DNA of 64,000 nucleotides, taken from positions 11,543,808 to 11,607,807 of the forward strand of contig WARS01000013.1 of NCBI GenBank assembly GCA_008933995.1. The letters are read 5' to 3'. Shown one piece after another: positions 52,349 to 63,796 of the stretch. The notes below the pieces were generated by a model. It did no database searches. It saw nothing but the letters and a program-made list of their open reading frames with translations, and had not been told where the DNA came from. Position numbers and translations under genes: made by a program. Source of the stretch: Datnioides undecimradiatus. Its lineage: Eukaryota; Chordata; Actinopteri; Lobotiformes; Datnioididae. The first letter of the stretch is position 1; each line of letters begins with the position of its first letter.

Positions 52349-53215
52349 ATGGAGGAAGCGTACAGTGAACTGTACCAGGAGTTTCTTCGGCTGAGGTCAC
52401 TTTGCCTGCGACAGGCCGCTCTGTTACATCAGCTCACCACAGCTCTGCAGAAACATCAAGGTACATGTGAAAGCTGCTGTAACATCCAATCCTCATGCAC
52501 AACTGTTGGTCATGATTTACTCAACACAACTTAAACTCTATATCTAAAGGTGCAGGTGTTGCCAATGGGGAGTTGAGTGATATGATGTCCATCCCTGTGC
52601 AGTGCACCCAGGAAAGCCTTACATATCTTCAGGAAAAGCCTCAACCACTAACTGCCACAGCACATAAACCTGCAGAAAAGTGTGGTGTTGAGGACCTCTT
52701 TAGAAATGTGGGTGCTTTCCCTGATCTCCTTGTTGAAGATATATCCAAATTGTGTGTGAATGGGCCTTGTCAGAGAAAAGAAAATCGGGAGTTGGTACAA
52801 AATGTTGCACCCCAGTTAAGCCTGGACTCCTCAAGATGGTACGGAGCCTCTTCCAGTGTCTCAAAAAATCTGCTGCAAGCAGATCATCTGAGTACAGGCA
52901 GGACCATGCACACAATGAGGGTAGGTGTCTTTACTGGACAGAAGTCCCACCTGTGGGCAGCATCTTTTCAAGTCTGTCCTTTAATCTTACCATGCTGTTC
53001 ATTTAAAAAGCCCCTTATCTTGTCCTCCTTGTTTATGTCAGATGCCTGCGAGAGAAAGTCCCACCCTGGTCGGTGATATCAATCAGTCTGACGGTCTGCT
53101 CATGTCAGATGTGGCGCTGCAGTCTCACGTTTGTGAGTTCTGCCAGGCGGTTTTCCCTGGAGATACAACCACAAGAGGAGAATTCCTTCGGCACCTTTAC
53201 ACGCATGTCACCTAG
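52349..53215 (+). CDS. Short TANK-like adaptor
   Basis: Three coding exons, 52349-52460, 52550-52920 and 53042-53215, give 218 residues; human TANK has 425. TANK is a cytoplasmic scaffold linking TRAF proteins to the kinases TBK1 and IKK-epsilon in innate immune and NF-kB signalling. Three TANK landmarks appear in order. Residues 4-37 (AYSELYQEFLRLRSLCLRQA onward) resemble the TBK1/IKKi-binding segment (human WDLKEEFHKICMLAKAQ). SIPVQCTQE aligns with the human TRAF-binding motif SVPIQCTDK and keeps PxQxT. The C-terminus CEFCQAVFPGDTTTRGEFLR...HLYTH is a C2H2 finger nearly identical in pattern to human TANK. The N-terminal coiled coil of TANK is missing, and an in-frame TAG sits upstream of the ATG within the exon, so the start is firm. 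AZI2 and TBKBP1 share the first segment, but I know of no such TRAF motif and finger pair in them. Confidence 0.78.
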
Positions 53216-54296
53216 ACCAGATCTCCCGATGTATGAGTTATGTGTTCTTATAACGTACTGTGATGTAGCAGGTGTAACTCAGATAATCTGATCTCAAGAA
53301 ATACTGAAATGTTGAAATAGACCTGTTCTTCTTATGGTTAGCTTTAAACTGAAGGGTAGTTAGAGACATTCAATGCTTCATTTGTATGTGAAAGTACTGA
53401 CATATACAGCACCAGCATCAAGCCATACATATGAGTGAATAGGATTTTGTTTGTGGTGCTCAGAGCATTGAAATAACACAAAGAAAAATCATCAAACAAC
53501 ATTTCATACTCTGCAGGAAGAAGGACCTGAGCATGTGCACCAAAACTATAAATGTGACGAGATCATATATCACATATGTATGGCTTACAGAGAGAAAGCC
53601 TGTGTAGCATTGATTATTGTCCATACAGTATGTGCTCTCTTTTTAATTTTTAACTTGCAATAACTACAGATTTCCTGAAATCTTTTAATTCATCCGTTAT
53701 TTAAAGGCATGCGCACTGATTAGGTTCCTCACCACATGCTTTGATGTAGCCCATGATTGGACCAGAAATTACAAACCTGTGATAATACTTTTTCTTCTTT
53801 GGTGACTGTAATGCATAGACAACGAAGACACCTCAATCTTTATGATGTTGTGTGTAACTGAATGTATGTTCAGGGGAACGAATCATTTAAATGAATAGAA
53901 TAATTTGGGATGTTAAGGAGGCATTGCTCTTCAATTCTACTTTTTGATCTGAAATGCTAATTTTATCGTTGTTTCTGGGGAACAACAATCTTTTGTGTAT
54001 TGTTTATTTGTTATTTGTTTTTAATTGTCAGGTATAAACAGTAAAGATCTTAAGTAACTGTTTGAAAAGATACATTACATGCTGTCACTCTGTGTATAAT
54101 GAAAGTGGTAGAGCACTGAGTAACATGTTTGTTACATAATTCCTGTCTCACCTTGTTGTTGTTATGAAATGGATCAGATAAGACCAATAATCCAATAATT
54201 GTTGCCCACCTTTATGTAACAATAATCTTAACCTTGTCTTTATATACAAATTTCAATGTTATTGTAAATGTATATTATTTGTACGTATGTTATGTA

Positions 54297-54344
<48 letters not shown>

Positions 54345-54410
54345 GTGTAATGGCTCTTGGCTGATTTCAAGCAGAAAATATAAATTGTTCTAAAATATAA
54401 ATGAATAAAA
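53216..54410 (+). other. Probable 3' untranslated region of the TANK-like gene
   Basis: AT-rich, without coding potential. An AATAAA signal occurs at 54404-54409 after a GT microsatellite. Earlier cleavage is equally possible. Confidence 0.4.
54301..54339. repeat. (GT)n microsatellite
   Basis: About 19 GT/TG dinucleotides preceded by a degenerate GTATGTATGT run. Confidence 0.97.
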
Positions 54411-57400
54411 TATAATTATATTTATTACTGAATAATTATTATTCAAAGCATTTTGGTCTTGGCAAAAAGACAGGCTGAATTTCAGTCAACTTGCTGCTTT
54501 TTAAATGTTTGCAGCTGAGCATTAAACTGATCAGCTGTCTGCTGCTCAGCTCTGTGTTACTGAGGAAAGAGCAGGAGCTAAGAATAGACTCAAGATTTAA
54601 CTCCCTAATTAGTGGTGCTGACAGCTGATTGATGATGACGGCTCCCTTCATCTGTTGCCACATTGACTGTTGCTCTCATAATCACAGTAAGGAAAACCAA
54701 CTTGGATGTAATTGCTCCCGTATAATCAACTATGTAAGTGAGCAGGGACATTACAAAGTGCTTCACTAAGGAAATGAAGAACAAAAGAAATAAAGCTTCC
54801 AACATAAAGACAAAAGCATCAAAAAATAGAGTACAGAGAGAAAAATGACACTATGTCACTGCTGCTTTTAAAAGGTGTCCACAGTGTTCACACAACTTTA
54901 CCTCATGTCTTTTACCCAGAAAGAAAAAAAACTAAATCTGAAGATGCTGTAGGAATAAAAACAGTATTAATGTTGTCATCTACAATTTCAACATTGTGCC
55001 AACTGTTCAACATCAGACTAGAAGTAGATAGCTCTGCCATCCTTCACAGCACCATTGAACATCATTAAAATGTTTAAATATACAGTATATAGGACGTGTA
55101 ATTGGGTGGATCTTCCTCTGTGTTAAACTCTCTGACTGTCTCCTTTGAGAAAAGATAAAAACCTAATTTATTGTAAAAAAAAAAAATCACCTTTAACATG
55201 TGACATGACAGCACAACAATTTGATGGCAGGAGTCTACATTACACCAGCTGTTTGAGCACCACAGAACTTTGAGCTAAATACTACTATTAATGATAATAT
55301 CAGCATGTTAGCATTCTAGATTTAATTAATTACAGTAGCAATGAACACAAGGTACAGCTGAGGGGGGTAGCAGTGGCATTAGCCTTGCAGGTGTTTGGAT
55401 TAAAACTCAGGACCCATTTTTTTTTTTGTTTTATTTTTTTTAAACTCATCCTCTGTGGAACATGATTGCGTGTACCAATTTCAGCAGTACGTCCAATCGT
55501 GAAAGAGATTTTAAATAAAAGAAACCGAAAGTTCTACCTCTACCTCACCATGGTAGAATTTGGTGGTGGCGCAAGAGGAAATATGAGCAGGAATCATCCT
55601 CTGAGAGTCATGATCATCTTGCACTGATTGTTGAGATGTTGCAGTCTGGACTAAAGTGGGGCACTGACCAGCCAATCAACAGTCTGACTGACGTTGCCAT
55701 CCTTCAATATAGCATAGCTAACCACAGTTAACCTTGATGGTTTTGATTAATTACAGCTGAAGTGACAATTGAATTTGTTAATGTCTGAGGTTTTAATTGT
55801 GTGTCTCGATCCTCTCTAGAATCTGTTGATTCTGTTGAATCTGTTGAAAATCGAGTGAGCGAGGGCTGTGTGTGGATGAGAGCTGATGACATCGCTGGCT
55901 GAGGCTCGATGCAGAGCGTCAGTGCAACAAACAAGACGACAGCAGAGGTGTTGCTGGTTGTGTGACGCAACTCCTGCAGCCTCTTCCACACATCAGTGCT
56001 GCCAAGAAGAAAAAAGATCCTCGGTGGAAACAATGCAACACACCGTGGCTTTAAGCAATAAAATAACATTTATTGAGATGTAACAAAATAAATAATCTGT
56101 TTTGCAACATAATAAACTGAGGAAGTTACTAATGCTCAAGAGACAGGCAGGTGTAACTGATGCACAGCAAGCTACCTCACTGACATACTCTGTGGTTACA
56201 AAAATGCTGAAGTTTTTAATCATTATAAACATGAGCCTCATTATTACATGAAGTCTGAATGCATTTTAACAATTGAAAACTGGCCAAATATCCTGAAGTA
56301 ACTTGCAGGAGCTGCTGCATCAAGAATCAAGCACCATGGGATTTCTTTCTGTAAACCGTTGCATGTGTTTTTTCGTTTGTGTTGTTTATAAAACTTAGAA
56401 AGTAATTTGTCACTGTAATTTACTACAAGTGTGAAAGGACAAAAGAACTGTTTTTAAAGAGGGAAACTGACATAATGTTCATCAAATTAATATCTAAGAC
56501 TACAGAAATCATCCCAAAAACACACTGTCATGTTGTAAGTTTCGCTACACCTAAAAAGAAAATCTACACTAATCACCACATTTTCTTAAAATGCTAGTGG
56601 AAAATGTATTTTATAACTTTTTGTTTGTAATGCAGTTTCCTCAAATGCTGTACAATGGCACCTATTGGGAGCAACATTAAAGTAAAGATGGGAGGGAAGC
56701 GCAGCTTGATGGCAACAAGCATCCTCCCTGCTGAAGGGCCTGTGAGCACAAAACCTGGTTTCACCGCAGAGAGAAGCAACTGAAACTTCAACTGCAAATC
56801 AATAAAGCATCTGTGTTCTTACTTCATGCCGCAGGGGTTTATAAAAAGGCGTTTTGAGAACATTTTCACATAATAAGATAGTGAAAAGCTGCTTGCGCAA
56901 ACTATCATTACAGACAGATGAGAGTAAGTGTCGATGATGAAGTCCCTTTATACCTCATAGACCTCAGCATGCCTTTTCAAGTGATGCTGCAAAGAACAAA
57001 AGAGCTCTGAACCTGATGGCAGTGTTTGTGGGTAATCTAGATTTTTTTTTTTTTACTAATCCACCTACATGGGCTTTGAGTCCTAAAGATCTTAGGACTC
57101 ACTATCTTAACACTCTGACTTCAAGAAACCAGAACATGTATTTGTTTCCTGAGGGTTAGAAGCTGCTAAGGACGTTATCAGACTGTATATGTTCTGTAAC
57201 TTGTCGGAAATAAAAAGCCTCCCTACAAACCCACATTTCCTTTACATCACTACAGCATGTCACTGGCGTAAGTTAAGAGTCAATTTCCAAAGTTGCAGTG
57301 CCCCCTGCTGTGTCGAGCCCATCTCATGTGACACAGGTGGCACTTTGAAAACACACTTGACGCAACAGTTTAACAATTATCAGGTTTTTCAAGAAGAAAT

Positions 57401-57729
57401 CAGTTCTTTCCATTAACAGCTAAAATCTGCCATGTATTTAAAAATAAATCAAAGATTGTGTCCCCCTACATATTTACTGAATGTTAAGTCAATACAGAGC
57501 ATTTCAAACTTCAGCGTGTGGAAGTCACTGCAGGTTTAGGATATCAGTCGCTGGTAAATCTGACATTTGCTGTTTTGATTTTGAAGTCGACAAGAGTCTG
57601 CTCCTCATTAGATGTCGGCAAAGTGGGTACATGAGGAAAAACCTGCTCAGCAACAGCCGGAGTGGTCAACTCTGAGTGGGGTTCAGTGGCAGGCCTGAGA
57701 AGAAGTTCCCTGACAACTGCCAAGCATAT
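54411..57729. other. Spacer and probable nab2 3' untranslated region
   Basis: No gene recognised. The right part is probably the nab2 3' untranslated region on the reverse strand; a reverse AATAAA lies near 56074-56069. An eroded repeat fragment with CAGCATGTTAGCATTCTAG lies near 55300-55340. Confidence 0.4.
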
Positions 57730-60700
57730 TCATTTCCCGCGGTGATTTGAGTCATCTTTGGTGATGCAGGGGCTGCTGCTCCTGCATGCTGCTATTGAGC
57801 TCCGCCTTTCCACCTTACTGTCAAGGTCTGTGGAGAAAAGTACAGTTTAACATGAGGCCATGGAAATAAACTCAGGAGTTACTTAAAGAGCAAATACTAG
57901 TTAAAAAACCAAACAAATGTATGGAGCTGCTAGGATGTCTGTCACACAGTTTGTATGATGTGTCAGTCTCCTGAAACATTAATGCCTTGTTTTATATGTG
58001 TTTGCACATTTGATTCAAAATCAAACATTTTTAAAAGTATTCTAATTATTATTTTGGTGATTTCACACTTTCAATGAGCAGTGCACAGATACACAATAAC
58101 CGGTCAGTCAGTTATTATTGTGCTGATGCAAAAGATAAATATAAGTGAAGAGTCACAGCAATAAAGATGCAACCAGCATTTTAAAACCTTTGAATAATAG
58201 TTTGGGGAATTCAGCAAGAAAACTCTCCCACGTGAAGTGAAGTCATCATGGTTTATATGACCAACTCAAGCTGTTGAATAACAAAGAAGTATTACATGTT
58301 TAATTAGTTTTGGGCGGGAGATAACATAGTCATTGAGTGAATAGATCAAGTCAACTAGATATATGTGTTAATGCATCTATTACAATTATAATGACTACCA
58401 ACGGAGTTTAGTGTGATGTGAGGTTGTAAATGGCATTACAGGTGTTCCCTGTGTTTAGGAGTCAAGGAATATTCATGTTTTGACTGTTCATTTATTTATT
58501 TGATCATTAAGAAACCCTCATTGTCCATGTGTTTTAACAGATCAATAATATGATAACTTATGTAGAATCTAATTACATCAGAATTTAATAGCACACATTC
58601 AGCAGCCTGCACAGAAAAATACAGGCGGTTAGATCAGATGGAGGATTGTGAGTCTTTGCCATGATTTAAAGGTTGAAATGATGCATCAGACACGATATCC
58701 TGACTACATGAAAGTGTCAGCGACAAGATAAGCTGCAGTAGAAAACGGTGACGTTGAAAGGAAGTGAGACAAAGTTCTGATCGATGAGAGAGACAATGAA
58801 GGAAACTTGGATGAGTGAGAGTGATAGAAAAAAAACAAGGCAAAGTGAGGGAGCTCGACGTCAGAGATGAAACATATGTCATTTTTTTTGTTGTTTCCGC
58901 AGTCCTTTTGGTAGAGGGAGAAGATGTATAAAAAAGACTGTGCCATTTCCCTGCCCACAGGTTTTATTTTTGTACACTGTCGCTTGGTGAGTCAATGCAA
59001 CGCCCCTCCAATTACCTCCCACTCCTTCGCCCCCACGCCCCATCCATCCCGCCCTTCAGCCCACGCACCTAACACACTCTGACGTCAGTTGCTGCTGAGA
59101 GAGGGGGGGTCCGTTTCTGCCACCCACAGAGTACTTCCTACCCCCCCTCCCCTTCCTCCCCGCCCCCTCATGTCTTTGCTGGCTTCCTTCTCCTCGCTTC
59201 ATCTCTTCGACTGGCTATCACAGCCCAGAACGACTAACTTGCCCAGATCATTGCTTTTTTTCCTTTTTTTTGTGAGAAGCTGTGATGCATCAGAGAAATG
59301 CTACACTAACAGGGTATTAAGGAGGTGCTATGACAGTGTAACACCCCCCCCCCATCCACTCTACCCTCCTTCTCTCACTCTTTTCCTCTCCATATATTGC
59401 TCTCCACCTCCTTCTGTTTCCCCTTCGAACTTCTATCCTCTCTAATTTACAGTCTGGTGGAGTTCAGCTGTGCATGGTGGGAGGCGTCACCTAGTGTGAC
59501 TCACTAGAGTTCAAGCTCTAGAGCTATAAAATATTCATTGTTAGGAGAGGTTAGTGAGTCGCTGTCTGTCATTTTCAATTGAACCCCAACATCAAATTGC
59601 TCTCATTGAATTCCCCCTCAAACTCCAACTTCAATTAATATTTTAATATTTGAGGAAATCATACTTATTTCCTTTCTTGCAGAGGGTAAGACAAGAAGAA
59701 AGGTACCACTCTCATGTTCGCATGTGAAATATAAGGCTAACCACAGTGGCCAATTAGCTTAGCTTAGCATAAAGTCTGGAAACTAGGGAAAACAGCCAGA
59801 AAGCAACACAATCAGCCCACCACACCTCTAAGGCTCACTAATTAACACATTATATCTCGTTTGTTTAAGCTCTACAAAAAACAAAGTGTAAAACAGTTTC
59901 TATCCAAGAAATAGTTTCGCACATAAGTGCCTGTGAAACGGCAAATTGTGATCATTTGCAGCCTGGTTGTTCCACAAAATAAACAAAGATATAGCGGGTT
60001 CATTTGTGAGTTTTAGGTGTGCTGATTGGTGGATATTGTCACCTTTAGACAGTTCCCCTGTTTCAAGTTTCATGTCTACACTAAGCTAACTTATTGCTCT
60101 CTGGCACCTTGTATTTACCACAGAAATATGACACTGTTATCCACCTTTTCATCAAAATCTCCACCAGAAAGTAAATAATCGTATTTCCCCAAATATCAAA
60201 CTATTCTTTTAACCCTTTACAAAGTGTGGCAAACTCTACAAACAGACTTTTTTTCTGTATCCATTATTAAGCACATTGAATTTTTATGTCGTTATTGGAA
60301 AAGTCACCTGTAGAGTGAGTTCCCTCTGACCCAAGGCTGAGCTTGCCAGCCCGATCATGTGACACCATCCGAGCCAATCGCAGGCCTTCATCCATTAGTG
60401 TTTGCTGTATGAGATGGCGACTCCAGTTGGCAGGATTGGAGGTGTCGGTGTGGGGACGGGGGGATGGAGACTGGTTGCACTGTGATCCAATGTCTAACAG
60501 AACAGACAGATTTGGGTGTGAATGCAGTCTTTGAACACCAAGCTCTTATAGAAATGTGAGGATCTACTGAAGAGCTCTGAGAGAACAAAGAGCACGCTTC
60601 TTTCATTTACATAGATCTTAGGTCTTTACCATGTGATACACTGTCAATGCTTTCTGCTGATAAGCTGTCATCGTCTGCCCTCTGGGTCAAGCCCTCTGAG

Positions 60701-63056
60701 CCTTCTGCTCCGAGAAGTGATGACACACTCTCAGGCATGATCACCTGAAACACAGCCCGGTCAATTTAGTGCTAATGAAACACTTCAAATTACTGACAAA
60801 GAGACATGATATTTGGCTACGCTTACACCGAATCACGCATTCATCTGTAAGAAGTCACACTGAATACTGTCGACTGGTGGCAGTGCTGCACTGAAAACTC
60901 ACCTCATGTCTCGCTCTCTTCTGGGACACTAGACTGTTTTCATCTGCATTCGTCCTGCAGGAGGAAAACAGTCAAGCCAGTTATATGAAGCCAGAATATG
61001 AAAGTTAATTTTGACCACAGAAACAAACTTTTTCACAAACTAAAGAGTTGTTTTCTTTTTTTGCAGAGCTTTCAAATGTAAAAAAAAAGATTGGTGGACC
61101 TTGATTTAAGGTTTGCTTTTGTCAAGAACATGTCTTTGCACAAGACACAGCAGAAGAAAAGAAGTCACACCAAATACAACTTTTATTCAAAAATGACCTG
61201 GAACACAATTATAAATAGAATTTTGCAATAAACTATATATTTAGCAGAATTATCAGTATGCAAATATATATGATGTAAAGGTATGAAATCACAATCTTAC
61301 ATATCATAATAATTTCGCAAGGATAGTTTGTGTTCTGTTGTTGCTTTCTGCAGTTTACTTATTAGGAGGGGTATCTTGTTGAAAAAACTGCTCGTATTCT
61401 TTTTCATAAAGTTTGTATAAAAAGGTTTTGTGCACGTTAACAGACACACAGAGAATTTGTGTTTCCCTGTGTGGTTCCAACATTCAGCTCATTATACCAA
61501 CACTACAGAGGTTGGAGGTTAATTCCCACTGTGATCTGAACCAGGTTATTGTGAAAATGAATGAGGTGCAGGAAAGATGACTCATATACACCACGTGGTG
61601 CATGTGGAAAATGCAAAATACTTTATTGTGGTGCTACTCCATGTTTCTGTGGAGAGTTCAGACTTTGCTTTCCTCTACAATAAAGAACCATTATAAACTT
61701 TAATATATTAAAACTATAGCCCCAAGTCTCTGTGAGAGAGAGAGAGAGAGCAATCAAGACACAGCAGGTGAGAGGTGTGTTGGTCATTGGTTGCCGGTGA
61801 GCACATCGCTCTTCCCTATGGGTAGCGCCCCTACCTTGCATGCTTTAGTGTGGAGGTGTAGGCACATTTTCTCGCCACCTGCCGAGCCAAAGAAAAGAGT
61901 TCCACCCGTCTCAGCAGAAGAGCGTTGTCGCGCATACAGAACTGGGCTGCAGCTTCATTGATGATCAACTGAGGAGGAAAAGCACTGAGTGAAGGAGGGA
62001 TGGACACTGTGAAATATGACAGACCAGAAAGAAACTATATACATTTGTACTTCCTTTGTTTTGAAATGAGCATTTGCACCTGATTAAAGCTGCTCTGAGG
62101 TTCAAATAACTCAAACACTTTATTCTTGTCATGGGTGCTTTTACCTCATGATGTGTGAGCTGCTTCCCCTCTCTCCTCTTGGAGTCAAAACGTCCATAAA
62201 TGAGACTGTACTTCCGGATCTCTTCTTCTTTGTTCACATCCTGGGAGCCCATTTTGAAGATGTGCCCCACAGTCTTTGCCATCTTCTTGTTCATCCTCAG
62301 CAGGGTCTTCACTTCTGCAGGATCTGACCTGGGCAGGGTCCTGAGGAGCCTCTCCACGCTCTCCACCACCGCCCTAGCTGTTTCACCGTCCAGTTGTCCT
62401 CCAGGCCAGGCTGACAGGGACGCCGGGGCGTAAGAGGCAGAAGGGCTCGGAGATGTGGAGGGACCTGGGGGACATGTCGACAGCAAAGGTGGGCTGGGTG
62501 GCTCCTCCTCTATTCCAGATGCAGATGTCAAAGTGCAGTTTCCATCAGGCTCTGGACTGAGCCAGTGTGGGTCCATGGGAGACAGTTTTTCCCTGTAGTG
62601 TGTGTCTGGTGGCTGTGGGGAAGCCTGGGAACATGGGCTTCTTGGACTCCCACTGTGCATTGGAGTAAGACACGCCCTATCCTCCCTTTCACATGGAGAC
62701 CCCGGCTGCCCATTGCTCACAGACTTCCTGGGCCCGCCTGCTGGTCCACTGGCGCCCGTCCCGTCCACTTTAAATAGTGGGATGCCCCCGAGGGGAACGT
62801 TAGACACTGGCTGGCTGAAAAGGGCAGGGTTCGCCGCCCAGTCTCGTAGGGCCTTCTGCAGCCTACGCACATGCAGCGGCTTGGTGGCCATGCCAACTAG
62901 TGCCATGATCTCCAGAAACTCCTCCTCTGCTGCCTCACAGAGCTGCTGCACATCGTCACCACCCTGCTGGATGAAGGTTTCATAATAGGCCAGCAGGTTG
63001 GCCCTCTGCAGCACCCGATAGAGCTGCAACTCCCCAAGTGTGCGTGGCAGAGACAT
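57730..63056 (-). CDS. nab2: NGFI-A-binding protein 2
   Basis: Six coding exons: 63056-62145, 61968-61835, 60954-60903, 60744-60630, 60493-60308 and 57827-57730; 498 residues (human 525). NAB2 is a nuclear co-repressor that binds EGR-family zinc-finger factors. The first exon carries NCD1 (LPRTLGELQLYRVLQRANLL through RRLQKALRDWAANPALFSQP), the EGR R1-binding domain. After a Ser/Pro-rich linker comes NCD2, from AVVESVERLLRTLPRSD through EEEIRKYSLIYGRFDSKRRE and INEAAAQFCMRDNALLLRRV, the repression domain. A C-terminal block NWSRHLIQQTLMDEGLRLAR matches human NAB2, and the IPLFKV phrase also favours NAB2 over NAB1. The start corresponds to human MALPRTLGE, lacking the human N-terminal extension; the ATG follows a TTTCCAG acceptor by a few bases. 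The last intron, 2.5 kb, contains a fish repeat and a promoter-like element. Confidence 0.95.
59491..59532 (+). promoter_or_regulatory. AP-1 site, inverted repeats and TATA box cluster
   Basis: A consensus AP-1 site TGACTCA (59497-59503) sits inside an inverted repeat CTAGTG/CACTAG. It is followed by a second inverted repeat CTAGAG/CTCTAG (59504-59521) and a 12-bp palindrome AGCTCTAGAGCT (59514-59525). A TATAAAAT box starts at 59525. It reads on the plus strand, opposite to nab2, inside its last intron. Confidence 0.45.
59720..60220 (+). repeat. Teleost interspersed repeat
   Basis: Phrases TTAGCTTAGCTTAGCATAAAG, CAGTTCCCCTGTTTCAAGTTTC, CACTAAGCTAACTTATTG and a final TTTCCCCAAATATCAAACTATTC belong to a repeat I know as abundant in percomorph fishes. 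It lies in the nab2 last intron and carries no open frame of its own. Confidence 0.6.
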
Positions 63057-63326
63057 GGCACACAGCACTGGAAAGTTTAGGCAGGAGAAAGGAAACACTT
63101 GAACCTGCAGGTGGAGAAATCCTCCAAGTTATTTGTTTAGATAAAGATGTTGCCACCTGGACTAGACCCAGACCTGGATGTTCCAAACTCTACATTGAAA
63201 GCAGGAAGTTTATGCATGTTTTCAGCAGTTTTCTCCATGTATGAACTATTTTGTCCTTTAAAACATGTTCTGCATAATTTCAACCCTAATTTGAGTAAAT
63301 GGACTAAATACATGAACCTCTCTTAC

Positions 63327-63430
63327 CTTCTTCAGGACAGGTAGACGGATGTACACAGAGTGGACAGAGCGTACTGCCTGAAACGTGTCTCCCCAACCAC
63401 CCGATGTCACAGGTCTTCACTCCCGCACTG
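63327..63430 (-). other. nab2: Putative nab2 noncoding exon
   Basis: On the reverse strand a TTTCAG acceptor precedes 63430 and a GAAGAAG|GTAAGA donor follows 63327. It would link the upstream exon to the coding exon. Splice signals are the only evidence. Confidence 0.5.
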
Positions 63431-63625
63431 AAACTGATAGAAACACAAACTAATTTCGGATGATCAACGAGACAAAAGCTCGTTACATTTAGACTATGCT
63501 AAAGTAAAAGACGCTTGAATTATTGTCTCCAGCTCTGACACAACCATCGACTGCAGGCAAGTAAACCTGAGCCAGATGTTCGCAATAAACACTGCGCTCA
63601 AAGACATCGCAGGATCGTTTCTTAC

Positions 63626-63796
63626 CCTGTTGCCTATTGCCGAAAGCTTCCCCGGCTGAGATTGGCGTAGTAAATCCCCTTTGCGTATCGTAGCTCGTCT
63701 GAAATCACTGGCAGAAATCCTCCTCCGGCGCACCGTATTGGTTGCTGGCTGCCCTGTCTGTGTGGGCTGGAGAATGACGGGGGCGGACTGCAGCAC
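63626..63796 (-). other. nab2: Putative nab2 first exon and promoter edge
   Basis: A donor GCAACAGG|GTAAGA ends this exon at 63626. The segment is CpG-rich, with an inverted CCAAT (ATTGG) at about 63736-63740 and ACGGGGGCG at 63777-63785, one base from the EGR consensus GCGGGGGCG. An ATG at 63796-63794 opens a frame through the donor that would stop shortly after splicing to 63430, so it would be an upstream frame if transcription starts that far out. Confidence 0.45.

Larger units (their letters stand above)
57828..60307 (-). other. nab2 last intron
   Basis: No exon was recognised. It has a C-rich stretch at about 59000-59180, the promoter-like element at 59491-59532 and a repeat at 59720-60220. 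Confidence 0.6.

Noticed and set aside
52573..53076. A 167-residue open frame that reads through the second intron of the TANK-like gene
   Set aside because: The spliced version uses good GT-AG sites and leads into the conserved zinc finger, while the read-through ends in unrelated residues. It is intron carry-over.
55520..55531. Interferon-response-like GAAACCGAAAG downstream of the TANK-like gene
   Set aside because: It matches GAAANNGAAA, but such a short motif is common by chance and lies over 2 kb beyond the gene with no promoter nearby.
59089..59445. A 118-residue Pro/Ser-rich plus-strand frame inside the nab2 intron
   Set aside because: It reflects a C-rich low-complexity stretch, has no homology I recognise and no splice or start support.
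61965..62144. The 3' end of the long nab2 frame, beyond the histidine pair HHE
   Set aside because: A GTAAAAG donor sits at 62144 and the following residues have no family similarity, whereas the 61968 exon continues NCD2 exactly.
63057..63098. Possible nab2 start at an upstream in-frame ATG at 63098
   Set aside because: A TTTCCAG acceptor lies between it and the ATG at 63056, so the upstream ATG is most likely intronic.
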